Shown piece by piece: positions 1-10,426 of a DNA stretch of 35,711 nt (its first letter is position 1; each line of letters starts with the position of its first letter). This DNA is from Emmonsiellopsis sp. PD_33 (taxonomy: Eukaryota; Ascomycota; Eurotiomycetes; Onygenales; Ajellomycetaceae): the NCBI GenBank assembly GCA_032988165.1, contig JANTQF010000358.1, positions 1 through 35,711 of the forward strand. Reading direction: 5' to 3'. The translations under genes and the position numbers were made by a program. The notes under the pieces were generated by a model. It was not told the origin of the DNA and made no database searches. It saw only the letters and a list, made by a program, of their open reading frames with translations.

Positions 1-805
1 GAGGGTAGTAAATAATGAGTATTAACTAATGTAAATAAATAAACTCCCCTACTCCGTTTTAAGAACCAGACTCGACCCTCAGCTCCAGCTGCGTCCGCAG
101 TGAGATTTTATATATTTATATTTATATTTATTTTTCCCTGTCACCCCAACCCACCAGGATAACATCATGGCCGAAATAAAAATCGCCCCCCCCCCCCCTT
201 CATTCTCAGTATCAGATATATCCCCTCCCCCCCACCACCCCCTGCTTTCCACACCCCTGTCCCTGTAGCTCCCGGTCCAAAGCCCCCGCATCCGCATCCG
301 GGACATCCGCGGGCGAGGCTGGGCCGTTCCGCACCCCGCATTTTGCTAGGTTGTTGGTTTTTATGGGCGTGTTTGGGGAGGAGGGTAGGTGGATATATTG
401 TGGGGTAAGAAAGCAGGATGGATGGATGGGTGGATGGTGTTGTGTTATTGGCTGTTAGGTTGAGGTTTTGGATGTAGGATGGATGTGTATGTATGTATCT
501 ATGTACATGAATTTATTTTTCGTCCTCTCTCGTGAGGTTCATGGGTTTGGGATGGGGTGGAAGGGATATTCAGGATTGATTAAATGGGTGGATTAGTAAC
601 TATATATGACGGGTTGAAAAAAAAGAAAGAAGGAGAGGATCGAACTGGGTTAATGCATGCATATATTTAGATAGTTCAAATTCTGCACTTATAAATAGCG
701 TTCATATGTTTTGTGTGTGGTTTAGTTGATCGATATTCTGCTCTTTAAATAAGAATACCTGGAAGTTAAAAAACAGGGGGGGGGGGGGAAAGGGAAGCGA
801 ACCAA
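1..805. other. gene-free left edge, low-complexity
   Basis: No coding frame with believable composition is seen on either strand. The stretch holds TA-rich runs near 110-135, a run of 13 C at 186-198, GGAT-type tandem units near 418-436, GTAT units near 489-500 and a run of 13 G at 776-788. It lies downstream of the leftward F-box/ankyrin gene and may include its 3' UTR. Homopolymers of this length are also prone to sequencing error. Confidence 0.6.
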
Positions 806-3310
806 TCACATAGTCCGCAAAAGATTCACAGTCTCGAAGTCCACCATGTACTCCGCCCATCGCAGTGGTGTCCGATTGGGGTCAGGGTTATCCCCGTCCC
901 CGACATGGTGACTTCCAATCTCCTTATTTGCGCCCCGTTCCAACAGCAACCGAACTCTTGCCGTACACGTAACTTCCACCGCAGCCATCAAAGCAGTCCC
1001 TCTTGAATGCCAGTCCCAATACCAGGATTGCCGCCAATCAACCCGGTCAATGTCCACGCCGCAGTCTAGGAGATAATTCATTATTTCTAGATACACGGGG
1101 AGGGTCCCATTGTATTTAGATCCGTAGCGGGTTGCATCGATTAGTGCGAGAGTGTTTTGCAAGTTGGCACCGTGTTCAACAAGGAGTTTTACGGAGTCGA
1201 GGGCGCCGGCTCCAGCTGCAATTTCGAGGACGCTCTTGTTACGTTCTCCGTTGGGGAGCCACGGGCAGCGGATTTCGGGGTTAGCGCCATGCTCGAGGTG
1301 CCATTTGACCAAGGTTGGGTTTTTGATGCAGTGCCTAGTAGGAAACCTACTGTTAGCATCTTGGGTGTTTGGGTGTTGATTGGGAGGTTCAAGTCATGAG
1401 ATATATACTTACATCAAGGACGTTTGGTATTTATACCGTGCATTTATATCCCATCCGTGATCAAGCAGGACTTGGAAGACCTCGGTCTGGCCGGCTTCGC
1501 TTGCTGCTGAAATCAAAGCGAGGGTGATCTGTACGCCCATTTGCAGCAAGTATTCGACAACATTCAAATAGCAATTCCTTGCAGCGTCCGCTATGGCCTC
1601 GGATATATTATGGTGGGAATATAACGATGAAATTTCCTCCATTGGTAATGCCTGGCCCATCTCAGCTCTCCATAATTCGAAAATGGGCTTGATTTTTTGC
1701 AAGTCACCCGTCGTGGCTAGGTCTTGTATCACGTGGGTGAGGCAGTGTACCGATCCTGATCGATAACATTTTGTGTGAATATTTCGTAATTCTTCATTTA
1801 GGGGCAATACCGGGATTTCAGCGTCCCCCCGAGGGTGACCTTGGACGGGCCCAGTGCGAGGCCTTCCCCGGACTTGATCCACTGATCCTATTAAAGAAAA
1901 GGACTGACATGGCTGTGAAAGAACGTTGGGATCCGCTTTGGCTTCCGCGTCTAGAAGTAACCGAGCCGGTTCTTTATGGCCCTCTCTCGCAGCGTAGTTC
2001 AGAGCGGTCGAGGAGCTATGATCCTGGATGAAAGGGTTGATTCCGCCGGAGAGAAGTATTTGAATTTTATCCCATCCTTGTTTGGCTGCATAGTGTAAGG
2101 CGGTGCGTCCCTCGGGGTCAACAGCGGATACATTTTTCATAGAGCTGAGTAGATGTGGAACTACTTGGTTATGCTCTTTCCGGACGGCGTAATGAAGTGC
2201 AGTTAATCCCTCCTTGTCGTGTATGTCGATGTAGATTCCAGCCTCTACAAGGAGCTTGGTGGGATCTCCGAGAGGGCATTCAGCTGCGTAGTGTAGGGCT
2301 GTTTTGCCATTACGGCATCGGGTAGAGATGGGAACCCCGGCCTGGATAAGTAATTTGACTACCAGTGCTAGGCCTCGCTTGGAGGCAATATGCAATGGGC
2401 TCCTCCCTTCGAAATTTTTTGTTGATGCATCGGCCCCCAAATCTATGAGCGTTCTAATCATTGGAATATCATAGGGGCGCTCCATATCGCAGCTCTCGAT
2501 GGCCAGAAGAAGTGGTGTTCTTCCCTTTGTGTCACGTCGTATCGTGTCTATCCCAGCATCAATGAGCAACCTTACAACTTCGTCGTAGGCCTGCCGTGGA
2601 CCTATAATATGCTCTCCATCCGTGGGGGAGCGGGGGCGGTTAAAGAAACGGCAGATAGCGCAATGTAGAGCTGTCTGAAGCTTTGTATTTCGATGCGAAA
2701 TGTTCCCTCCGACATCCAATAGCATCTTGACTATTCCGGGGTTGAGGGAGAAAGAAGCGTCCATTAAAGGAGTATATTGGTGTGGTATGGATGGATCCGC
2801 TCCGGCGTCAATGAGGAGACGAATCAGTTGCTCATTATTCCAGAGAACAGCCCAAGTTAACGCAGTTTTATCGACATTAACCTGGTTGACATCGATCCCG
2901 AGATCAAGGAAGAACTGAACGGCCTCCATATTCTGGCAAGAAGCTGCGGTGACCAGAGCGTTCTGCTTACATTCAGACATTTCTGCTCCAGCATGAAGCA
3001 GCAGCTTGATTATTGCTATATTTGGCCTATCACAAGCTACAGATAGAGGAGTCTCCCCCGCTGCGTTGGGGACCGAGCAGTTTACCTTATTGGAAAGGAC
3101 TGATTGCAGCAAGCTCGTCTCTTCAGACTTAACCAATTCATGTAAAATTGTGGCCCCTTCGTTGTTTTTGACTATGGCATGCTGAGGGGCGATATATTCG
3201 ACGAGGCCGTTGATCGCATGCAAGGCGGGGATAATATCGTTGGGCACCAGAAAATCGATTATCAGCACGAGCAGCTCGGCTGGAAGATCGAGAATATTTT
3301 GAGCTGGCAT
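806..3310 (-). CDS. F-box protein with two ankyrin-repeat arrays
   Basis: Two exons, 3310-1413 and 1334-806, joined over a 78-base intron (1335-1412, GTAAGT donor, TACTAG acceptor, phase 2), give 808 aa. The ATG at 3310 is chosen because the upstream in-frame GTG is non-standard and the F-box-like segment follows at once (residues about 5-40, LPAELLVLIIDFL). About ten ankyrin repeats follow (residues about 45-490), marked by recurring TALHYAA and LLLDAGA-type helices. A linker of about 60 residues with no repeats (about 490-550) separates a second array (about 560-800) that crosses the intron. Proteins of this plan usually bring substrates to SCF ubiquitin ligases or act as protein-binding scaffolds. 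The actual target is unknown. The odd linker leaves open that two adjacent ankyrin genes are fused or that a cryptic intron is retained. Confidence 0.85.
1335..1412 (-). other. spliceosomal intron in ankyrin gene
   Basis: On the minus strand the intron begins GTAAGT at 1412 and ends CTACTAG at 1335, with a CTAAC branch-like site about 25 bases before the end. Removing it joins an AT|G methionine codon and keeps the ankyrin frame. Without splicing the frame stops right at the donor. Confidence 0.85.
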
Positions 3311-3776
3311 GCCTGGCTTGCAAGGGACAGAGAACGGCACGTAACTCTTTTGTTGAATTCTTGTTTTCTGACCATGGGCGCCCTCAACCTATGTAGCTGG
3401 GCAGGATTTTAGGCTACAATCTGACCCCGTTTGTCTCCGATCCCCATTCTAGTTAGTCGCATCCATTCACCTCACTTCGTACTTCTTGCCCGATTACCGA
3501 AGACAGAGTGTCAAGACTGGGACTCTTGCACGAAGTCTGAGGTGGGGATTTCAGAACTTGAGGCCAATGGTTTCACGCACTCTAAGGTTGGTTTGTACAC
3601 CTCTTCGTACACCGGTGATTTTTTGGTGAGGGCCGGCTCTGACCCAATTTTGTGGTTGGTCGCCTGTAAATGGTAAATGACAAATTCCCTGCCCTTGCAA
3701 GTTTGTTCGGAAAAGTAATAAATGAATCGATGAATTCGGAGTGAAGGACCTGGGCGATTTTATATTCGGAGATATT
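3311..3776. other. intergenic, no gene seen
   Basis: This gap separates two leftward genes, so it should hold the promoter of the F-box/ankyrin gene and the 3' end of rad57. Small frames here have no coding-like composition and no clear motif was found. Confidence 0.6.
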
Positions 3777-5615
3777 TCACTCATCTGCGATGTAATTAAT
3801 ACCACGTAGTCCATGTGGGGATATTTCGAATTCCACCTCATTAACGGTGGGATCGTATTCGACCGTCCCGCCCTCGACTATCTCCGCGATTTCGTGATGT
3901 AGTGTCTGGTTTGGGTCCCCGCATGTCCAAGGGGAGAACACAACCTGAATTGTCCGGCGTTTGCGGTATGTGATAGGAAGGGGAAGACTGTCATTGGCAG
4001 ATGCAGGCGGCGGTACAGGGAAATGGTTAGATTCCGGTTTAATAGGCTGTTTGTGATGCTGAGGATTGCCCGGGGGCGTGTTGCTTCCAGTGATTTCATT
4101 ATTTGGACATGCCAGTTGTTCCTCGACACCTTTGTGTACGGCGTCATTAGATATTGCCCGGCCATTTCCAACGGAAGAATTTTCATTGCAAATATCGCAT
4201 GGCGAAGACGGTGGTATTAAAGGAGATGGAGGCCTTTGATAGTGAACTTCCGCATTTTGGACTGTATGCGGAACCTCCTCCACCTTGAGGACAATGCGAC
4301 AAGAAACTTGATTTGTCCATACGATACCAAGTGCAGGTGTTTTCCATCCCTGTTTGGAATTGGAAAACAAGGCGTCCAGCGTCGATGTATATGAATCACC
4401 CCAACCAGTGAAGAAAGGGCGTTGGTAGTCGAGTTTCAACAGCGTATAAAGGTCAAGAATGTCAAACGGCGGGACTCCATCTTCTGGCGCAGCAGATGAT
4501 GGGGGAATAGGAGGAGAGGACGGAAGTTCTAAGTGACGGGGTGACGAGCGAACGGAGTCAGCGGCATCCGTAATGGGCTCGTCAGGGTGGGAGGAAGGTG
4601 GCATGGACGACTGGTCAGGAAGATATTCCTCCAAGTAACTTGTGGGAGGTTCCGATTCGTCCGCCCAGAGAGCCTCGTCCATCCTAAACTGGTCTGATAC
4701 TTGATTTGCAACCACAATGGCGATGTTTTTGGTAGCTGCTAGGTTCCTCAAGAATTGACCGAGCTGTTTGAGCTGCCACGCCCGGGCGAGTAGGCCGGGT
4801 ACATTGTCAGTGTCACTCTCGGCTCGGTAGTTGGCTGTTATCGAGTCGATAACTACGAGGCCAACATTATAGCGGGATACGGCAACGGGGATTTGATAGG
4901 TCAAAATATGATCTTGAGATTCAAGATCAATGGTAGTTATTGAAAGAACGTTTTCTAACGACGGACGAGGTGTGCTCTCTGGCAGTTGAGAAAGAATGGG
5001 GTGTTTCTCGAGAAGCTGCGAAAGCCTGCCAGTTGGGAGGTCTGATTCTGTTGAGAAATAAAGAGCCTTTTTTCCTGATCCGTATGGTGGTGGAAGCTGG
5101 ACTGAAAGCAATAGGTGAAGAAGGAACTGCGTTTTACCGCTTCCGCTACAATGAGGAGAGATATCAGTATCAGTGAGCCAAGCTATGAAGAGAATGTCTT
5201 AAAAATACCTCTCCCCTGCCAACTCTGTTACGTAGCCTGTGGAAATACCGCCTGCTAGAGCAGCATCCAAAACTGGGTCTAATGTACTGATAGATGACAG
5301 TTGTTCAAGACCTGGGGCTTGCGTAGCATATTCCTTGTGAGCCACCCCTTCCTCACGCAATACTGCATCCGGATCGCCAGATTCCTCGTCCAGCACCTCC
5401 TGATCTCCACGCAGTCCCAGATCTCGATGCAATGCGTCAATGACGTTTCCCGCGAGATTACGAACGTCTGTCACTGGGACCTTGGCCTGTTTGGCAATCT
5501 CCAGGGGATCAAGTATGACTAGGTCCTTCACTGAAATCTTTGCCTTCTCGAGAGCGGGTAGTATGTGGGAATAGGACTTCGTAGGGAAGTCAGGAATCGT
5601 GGAGATAAGATCCAT
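3777..5615 (-). CDS. rad57: DNA repair protein Rad57 (RecA/Rad51 paralogue)
   Basis: Exons 5615-5209 and 5145-3777 (63-base intron) give 591 aa. The N-terminus (residues 1-65, MDLISTIPDFPTKSY...) is the helical DNA-binding type found in fungal Rad57. The splice restores a perfect Walker A motif, GESGSGKTQ (about residues 134-142), because the serine codon is split AG|C. Walker B-like VGLVVIDSIT lies at about residue 225. Rad57 pairs with Rad55 and stabilises Rad51 filaments during homologous recombination in the nucleus. Yeast Rad57 is about 460 aa. The extra length comes from Ser/Pro/Asp-rich stretches (about 285-340 and 420-520), which look disordered and are common in filamentous fungi. 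The gene is divergent from the copper amine oxidase, with 1.15 kb between. Rad55 or Xrcc3-like identity is the alternative, less likely from the N-terminus. Confidence 0.88.
5146..5208 (-). other. intron inside Walker A codons of rad57
   Basis: The minus-strand donor reads GTATTTTT at 5208 and the acceptor CATTGTAG at 5146. It splits a serine codon of GESGSGKT, so only spliced mRNA can encode an ATP-binding protein. Confidence 0.85.
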
Positions 5616-6763
5616 GAGGGCAGATATGAAAAGCTCTATTGGGGAATTCTAATATTGCTCATGGATATAGCCATGTAATCACCTGCACGTCTTGGGTCGA
5701 CGCATGCCCCATTGGGCGGATAGACTGACACATCTGGAAGTAGGCCGTTGGGTTATCATACTGCGGGCGGTGCTTTGTAGGGTTTCGAAAACTGAACTCG
5801 GGTTCGACGGCTCGACTATGACCACAACAGGGCTGTCGTCAAAGGCTAGATTCCCATGATGATAATCATTGCACTTTTCCGAGACTCCAGGCACGGGATA
5901 CCTTGTGGCGATGGCAGCTGGAGAGAGCTTCCTCGCCGAGCGTGCGGATGTCACGTTTTCCAACAAAAGAATCGGGAGAAAAGCACGCGACGCGGAAACA
6001 TGCTTAGTCAGCAAGACATGCCAAGAGGTCAGGATAGAGTTCGCATGGACCTGCTGATTCCGGCTAGCGCACTCCCTTATCAGCCGAACAGTCCCGCCGA
6101 GACGGACGAAGTTTGATGAAGCCAACGGACCAACGTCATCCGTTGACGGCCAGCCAGGAAACCAAGATTCGCCTGGTCTTCGCGGGCATGTGGGTGGTTG
6201 GCCTCGAGAGAACCTCTGCTTGCCCCCAAAGCTCTCTCTCTGTGCGACTATTTAGATAGAACCAGGTGACGCAGGGGCTCCCACCCATTTTTCTGCCGCG
6301 ATTGTATCCCGACTTCGCCAGGCGATTGCTGCGACCCAGACTGCCAGTTCTGAGCTGAAGTGGAACAACCAGTCAACAGGCCTGTTGCCTTGCCGGGCTT
6401 TGAGCCGAGATTGGCCAGCTTCCACCCCGCACGCTGCTTTGTTTATCGCGGCTCCCCAGCACATTTGGCCCCCATCAGCGTCATACGGCCCCGTTGCGTG
6501 GACTTGCCCCTTTTGGCATTATTATATTTCTTCCAAGGTTAACTATATATACTGCCCTCTCTTGCTATTAACATTGCTTTGATCCCACTCCTTCTCCCCA
6601 CCGCAGCCTATTTCGTTTGCTTCCAGTGGGCTCGACAAAAAGGCTACTACCAATCACTGGCATAAGGACGCTTGGCTTTGAAGCCTATACATCTAATTGT
6701 ATAAACTTATTACCCCGATCCCCTTGATAGTCCCCTTCGCTTGTGGCGCCGTCCTGTATCATT
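5616..6763. other. divergent intergenic region, rad57 / amine oxidase
   Basis: This is a shared upstream region of 1.15 kb. Open frames at 5679-6125 (-) and 5856-6116 (+) overlap each other, use non-ATG starts or have shadow-like composition, and are not called. A TATA-like element at 6544-6551 fits the rightward gene. Confidence 0.55.
6544..6551 (+). promoter_or_regulatory. TATA-like element of copper amine oxidase gene
   Basis: TATATATA sits 213 bases before the ATG at 6764 and is followed by a CT-rich stretch, the usual layout around fungal transcription starts. Position and composition only. Confidence 0.4.
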
Positions 6764-8914
6764 ATGTTTCTACCGCATCCTCTGGACCCGCTGCAGGAAT
6801 TCGAAATCAATACCGCCCGAGAGGTTATTCTTCAAGCCAACCCTCAATGCTTGCTCCAATTTCGCTCGATATACCTCCAGGAGCCATCCAAAGCTGAGTT
6901 GACCGGTTTTTTGGCCGCTGAACATGGCGGCTCTCTTTCCTCTTCTTCTCCGCGGCCACCAAGACTGGCCGCTGTCCACTATGATCTCGTCCATCTGAAT
7001 AAACGCCATGACTATGTTGAGTCGGTTGTAGATCTAAATCTGAGGATGGATATTAATCGTCAGGTTTTTGATAGCAGTAACCAACCTTCGTTTACAACGT
7101 AAGCTACTTTTCCACTTACCAACTATCATGCTTGGTTGTTGACAGGTTTCAGGGATGAGTTTCGTCAATTCACAGACGCTTGCATGGCTTCCCCGTTGTT
7201 CAAAGAAGCCATGTCTCAATTTAAGCTCCCAGAAGGGTTCGTTGTGGAGATCGACGCATGGCCTTATGGTGGGCTTGGTCCAAATGAACCGACGATTCGT
7301 TACATGCAGGGCTTGTGCTTTGGAAAAGACACACGGAGCGGAAATCCAGATTCCAACCATTACGGCTACCCTCTTCCGATTATTCCGGTAATGGACTACG
7401 ATAAAAAGGAAATCATTAGGATCGACAAACTTGCAACCGGAGGCACCGCTGACGGTCTGAACTATGGTACTCATTCCCCGGACATTCTGGCCCACACTCG
7501 ACCATCCGAGTATGTTCCCGAACTTTTGGACGTAAAGCTCCGTACGGATGTCAAGCCGTTAAATGTCATCCAACCTGAGGGCCCTTCGTTCAAGGTTAGC
7601 AATGACAGCCTGGTTGAATGGCAGAAATGGAGATTCCGGGTTGGCTTTAATCCCCGTGAAGGTGCAACTATCCACGATCTCCATTATGATGGACGGAGTG
7701 TTTTATACCGCTTAAGCCTATCTGAAATGACCGTCCCATATGGAGACCCTCGGGCACCGTTTCAGCGAAAGCAGGCTTTTGATTTTGGGGATGGCGGCGC
7801 TGGAAGAGCTGCAAACAATCTCGCCCTCGGATGTGATTGCCTTGGTGTGATTAAATACCTGGATAGTTTTGACATCGACGCAGCTGGCAAACCTTCCGTG
7901 GCCAAAAATGTTGTCTGTATCCACGAACAAGATAACGGTATTGGATGGAAGCACACCAACTACCATACTGGTCGGGCCGTCGTAACTCGATATCGCGAGC
8001 TGGTAGTGCAGTTCATCGTTACACTGGCAAACTATGAATACATTTTTGCGTACAAATTTGACCAGGCAGGGGGAATAACCGTCGAAACACGCGCAACTGG
8101 GATGGTTTCTGTTATTAACATTGATCCCGGAAAGACTTCGCCGTGGGGCAATGTTGTCTCGCCAGGTGTACTTGCTCAGAATCACCAGCATATTTTCTGT
8201 GTACGTATCGATCCAGCAATCGACGGCCACCAAAACACGATTTTCCGTGAAGAGTCTCTCCCGATGCCTACCGATATCAATACCAACCCATATGGAAATG
8301 GTTATCAGGTTGTTTCATACCCTGTGCCTACGTCTGGCGGTTTCGATGCTTCCCCTACTACTAATCTAGTCGTTAAACTGTCGAACACAAATGTCCGCAA
8401 CTCCATTTCACACAGACCAGTCTCTTATAAATTTACGCCACCGGCTACCCAGCTGATTCTAGCCGATCCCCTTTCCACCGTGGCTCGTCGCGCTCAGTTC
8501 GCGAAGCATCATGTGTGGGTCACTTCCTACCGAGATGGAGAATTATTTGCAGGAGGAAAGTTCACCAATCAGTCCCGGAGCGAGAGGAATGGTCTCGGGG
8601 ACGCTGTAGCTCGAAATGACAACACCCTCAACTCCGACGTGGTGCTGTGGTCAGTCTTCGGCCTGACACACAATCCGCGCGTGGAAGACTGGCCTGTGAT
8701 GCCGATAGAAAAGATCGAATTGCATTTACGCCCGGCGGATTTCTTCGACCGTAACCCTGCCTTGGATGTCCCTGGACTCAAAAATGACACCAGTGTGCTT
8801 GTTGGTGGGAATGACGGCTGCTGCGCGAAGAACGCAACTGTTCAACAGACACCTGAAACACACCGCCAGAGTTCCAAGGATATTCCAGTTAGAGATGGTA
8901 ATAGTAGACCGTGA
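6764..8914 (+). CDS. copper amine oxidase (TPQ type)
   Basis: Exons 6764-7098 and 7153-8914 give 698 aa. Of the possible acceptors, the CAG at 7150-7152 keeps the frame. The ATG at 6764 replaces a longer GTG frame. The family oxidises primary amines to aldehydes with release of ammonia and peroxide. All active-site residues are visible: the catalytic Asp in AFDFGDGGAG (D322), the topaquinone tyrosine in NYEY (Y406), copper ligands in NHQH (H456, H458) and the third His in GLTHNPRVEDWPVMP (H618). Numbering almost matches the yeast peroxisomal enzyme from Hansenula (Y405, H456, H458). The C-terminus ends NSRP, with no SKL-type peroxisomal signal, so the compartment is uncertain. Likely substrates are methylamine-, phenylethylamine- or tyramine-type amines. 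The exact one cannot be read. A Dabb gene follows on the same strand. Confidence 0.93.
7099..7152 (+). other. intron in copper amine oxidase gene
   Basis: The donor is GTAAGC at 7099 and the acceptor TTTCAG at 7147-7152, giving 54 bases in phase 2. The nearer ACAG acceptor at 7145 would put a TGA in frame after four codons, so it was rejected. Confidence 0.8.
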
Positions 8915-9327
8915 GATAGAATTCGGAGGACGGATGTCTGGATCGAGGCGTCCGTGTTTACGCATGTTATGACTTTTTTCAACGACCGTCTTTCTTCTAG
9001 GAAGTCTATTATGTATTTAAGCTACTAGTATCTTGTTTTACAATTACAAATGAAACACAATATTCCCGCATCTTCAAGCTATCACAAGCTATTAGAAGTT
9101 GGACTGAATCCGATAATGACATGTCGGTATAAGACTGCCGGGTCGGGCGGGGGGCTCTTTCCCAGCGCTATCGCCGCCGGCTATCACAAATTTGCCGGAC
9201 TCGGCATCCCGCCCCACGCCAAAAATCAACCTCCATCCTTTTTATCCCACTCCCCATCAGCTTCTCAACCAAATAACTCCCTAGACCTCGCCAATATCCA
9301 GAACTCTCTTCCCGTAACACCACCAGA
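8915..9327. other. intergenic, amine oxidase to Dabb gene
   Basis: About 410 bases with no coding signal of its own. The 155-aa frame that begins at 9050 is a shadow running through the Dabb first exon and intron. Confidence 0.6.
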
Positions 9328-10180
9328 ATGCCTGTCTTCCACATCGGTAAGTCCAATTTTTCAATCTTCGTTGGAGATGCAACCCCGCCAGTCGTACGAC
9401 GATTCATTCATTCAACCTTGCCCCTCCCCCGCATCAATCAGCCAGACACAACGCAACACAGCACAGCACAGCACAGCACAACAAGCATCTCCGGCGCAGG
9501 GCATTAGACTTGGCTAGTTACTACTGTGCAGAGCTAGTTATTGCCCTGACTCGCCGATCAACCCATAACTCGTCGATGAGTTTACCCAAATTCCATCCAT
9601 TCATGATCCCCTTGGCCCCCCAGAAAAAGAACACGAAAAGAAAGCCAGCACAACGGACTGACCCAATCCCAATAAAACCCACATAGTCCTCCTCAAACTC
9701 AAACCCGGCGTGACCCCGGAGCAGGTGCAGCAATTCCACACTCAATGCAAGGCAATGGTGGGACAGGTTCCTGGTACGTTTATGACATGATCCTCGCATG
9801 AAAGTAGAAAACGGAGAATACCCAAAGGCCAAAACAAGATAGCCTGGGCTGGCTGCTAACAAACGCACCCCAACTACAATCACCAGGCCTGAGAGAAATG
9901 CACACCAACCCGCCCATGGCCATTACCGCGGCGCGCGCAAAGGGGTTTGATATGGGCCTTGTGGCCATCCTGGAGAAACCGGAGGATCTGCCTGTTTATG
10001 CGGCGCATTCGTCGCATCAGCCGTATGTTCCTTTTTTTAACTTTTTTTTTTGATGGCTGCTTTTGCGGCGATGGGCAAGATGTTTTTTTTTGCTAATTGA
10101 TTGTTGTAATGGTGGATAGGGTGATTAAATTGCGGGATGAGTTGTGTGATGATTCATTGGCGTATGATATGGAGTATTAG
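9328..10180 (+). CDS. Dabb-family stress-responsive A/B barrel protein
   Basis: Four small exons, 9328-9346, 9687-9773, 9887-10022 and 10120-10180, join to exactly 303 bases (100 aa). The product starts MPVFHIVLLKLKPGVTPEQV and ends SLAYDMEY. The opening strand with HIV and KLKPGVT, the VPGLREMH segment and the HSSHQP segment are typical of the dimeric alpha+beta barrel (Dabb) fold. Members are small cytosolic proteins. Some are stress-induced and some catalyse cyclisation or decarboxylation in secondary metabolism. Here no function can be assigned. All donors are consensus (GTAAGT, GTACGT, GTATGT). The first exon is only 19 bases and the first intron is 340 bases, long for this window. The gene converges on the MFS gene 247 bases away. 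Confidence 0.88.
9457..9480 (+). repeat. GCACA pentanucleotide tandem repeat
   Basis: Four to five copies of a five-base CAGCA/GCACA unit lie inside the first intron of the Dabb gene. It is probably a neutral microsatellite. Confidence 0.8.
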
Positions 10181-10426
10181 ACTGTGTGGATGAATGGGCT
10201 TGGGAGTGGAGAGGACGACGTTGGGGATGAATTGTGAGATAGATGGGCTTGTCAAGTTGGGGATTTGTGGGTTGAAGCAAGTCGTATCCAATCTCTTGCA
10301 CATGCTATTTCTAGAAACGGGTTGAAAACGTATGATAATGAAAGAGGTATTATCCCCTAGGTAAATCCAACACTATAAAGTCGATTTGACGACCTGCGTG
10401 CCGGGGTATGCACGTTTCAATAGCAC

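Noticed and set aside
635..660. tRNA B-box-like string (reverse of TCGAACTGGG)
   Set aside because: No five-base T-arm pairing and no matching A box or acceptor stem nearby.
5679..6125. 148-aa minus-strand frame upstream of rad57
   Set aside because: It starts at TTG, overlaps opposite frames of similar length, and has Ser/Arg/Leu shadow-like composition with no motif.
7145..7146. Nearer acceptor ACAG for the amine oxidase intron
   Set aside because: It would bring TGA into frame after four codons. The CAG at 7150-7152 keeps the frame.
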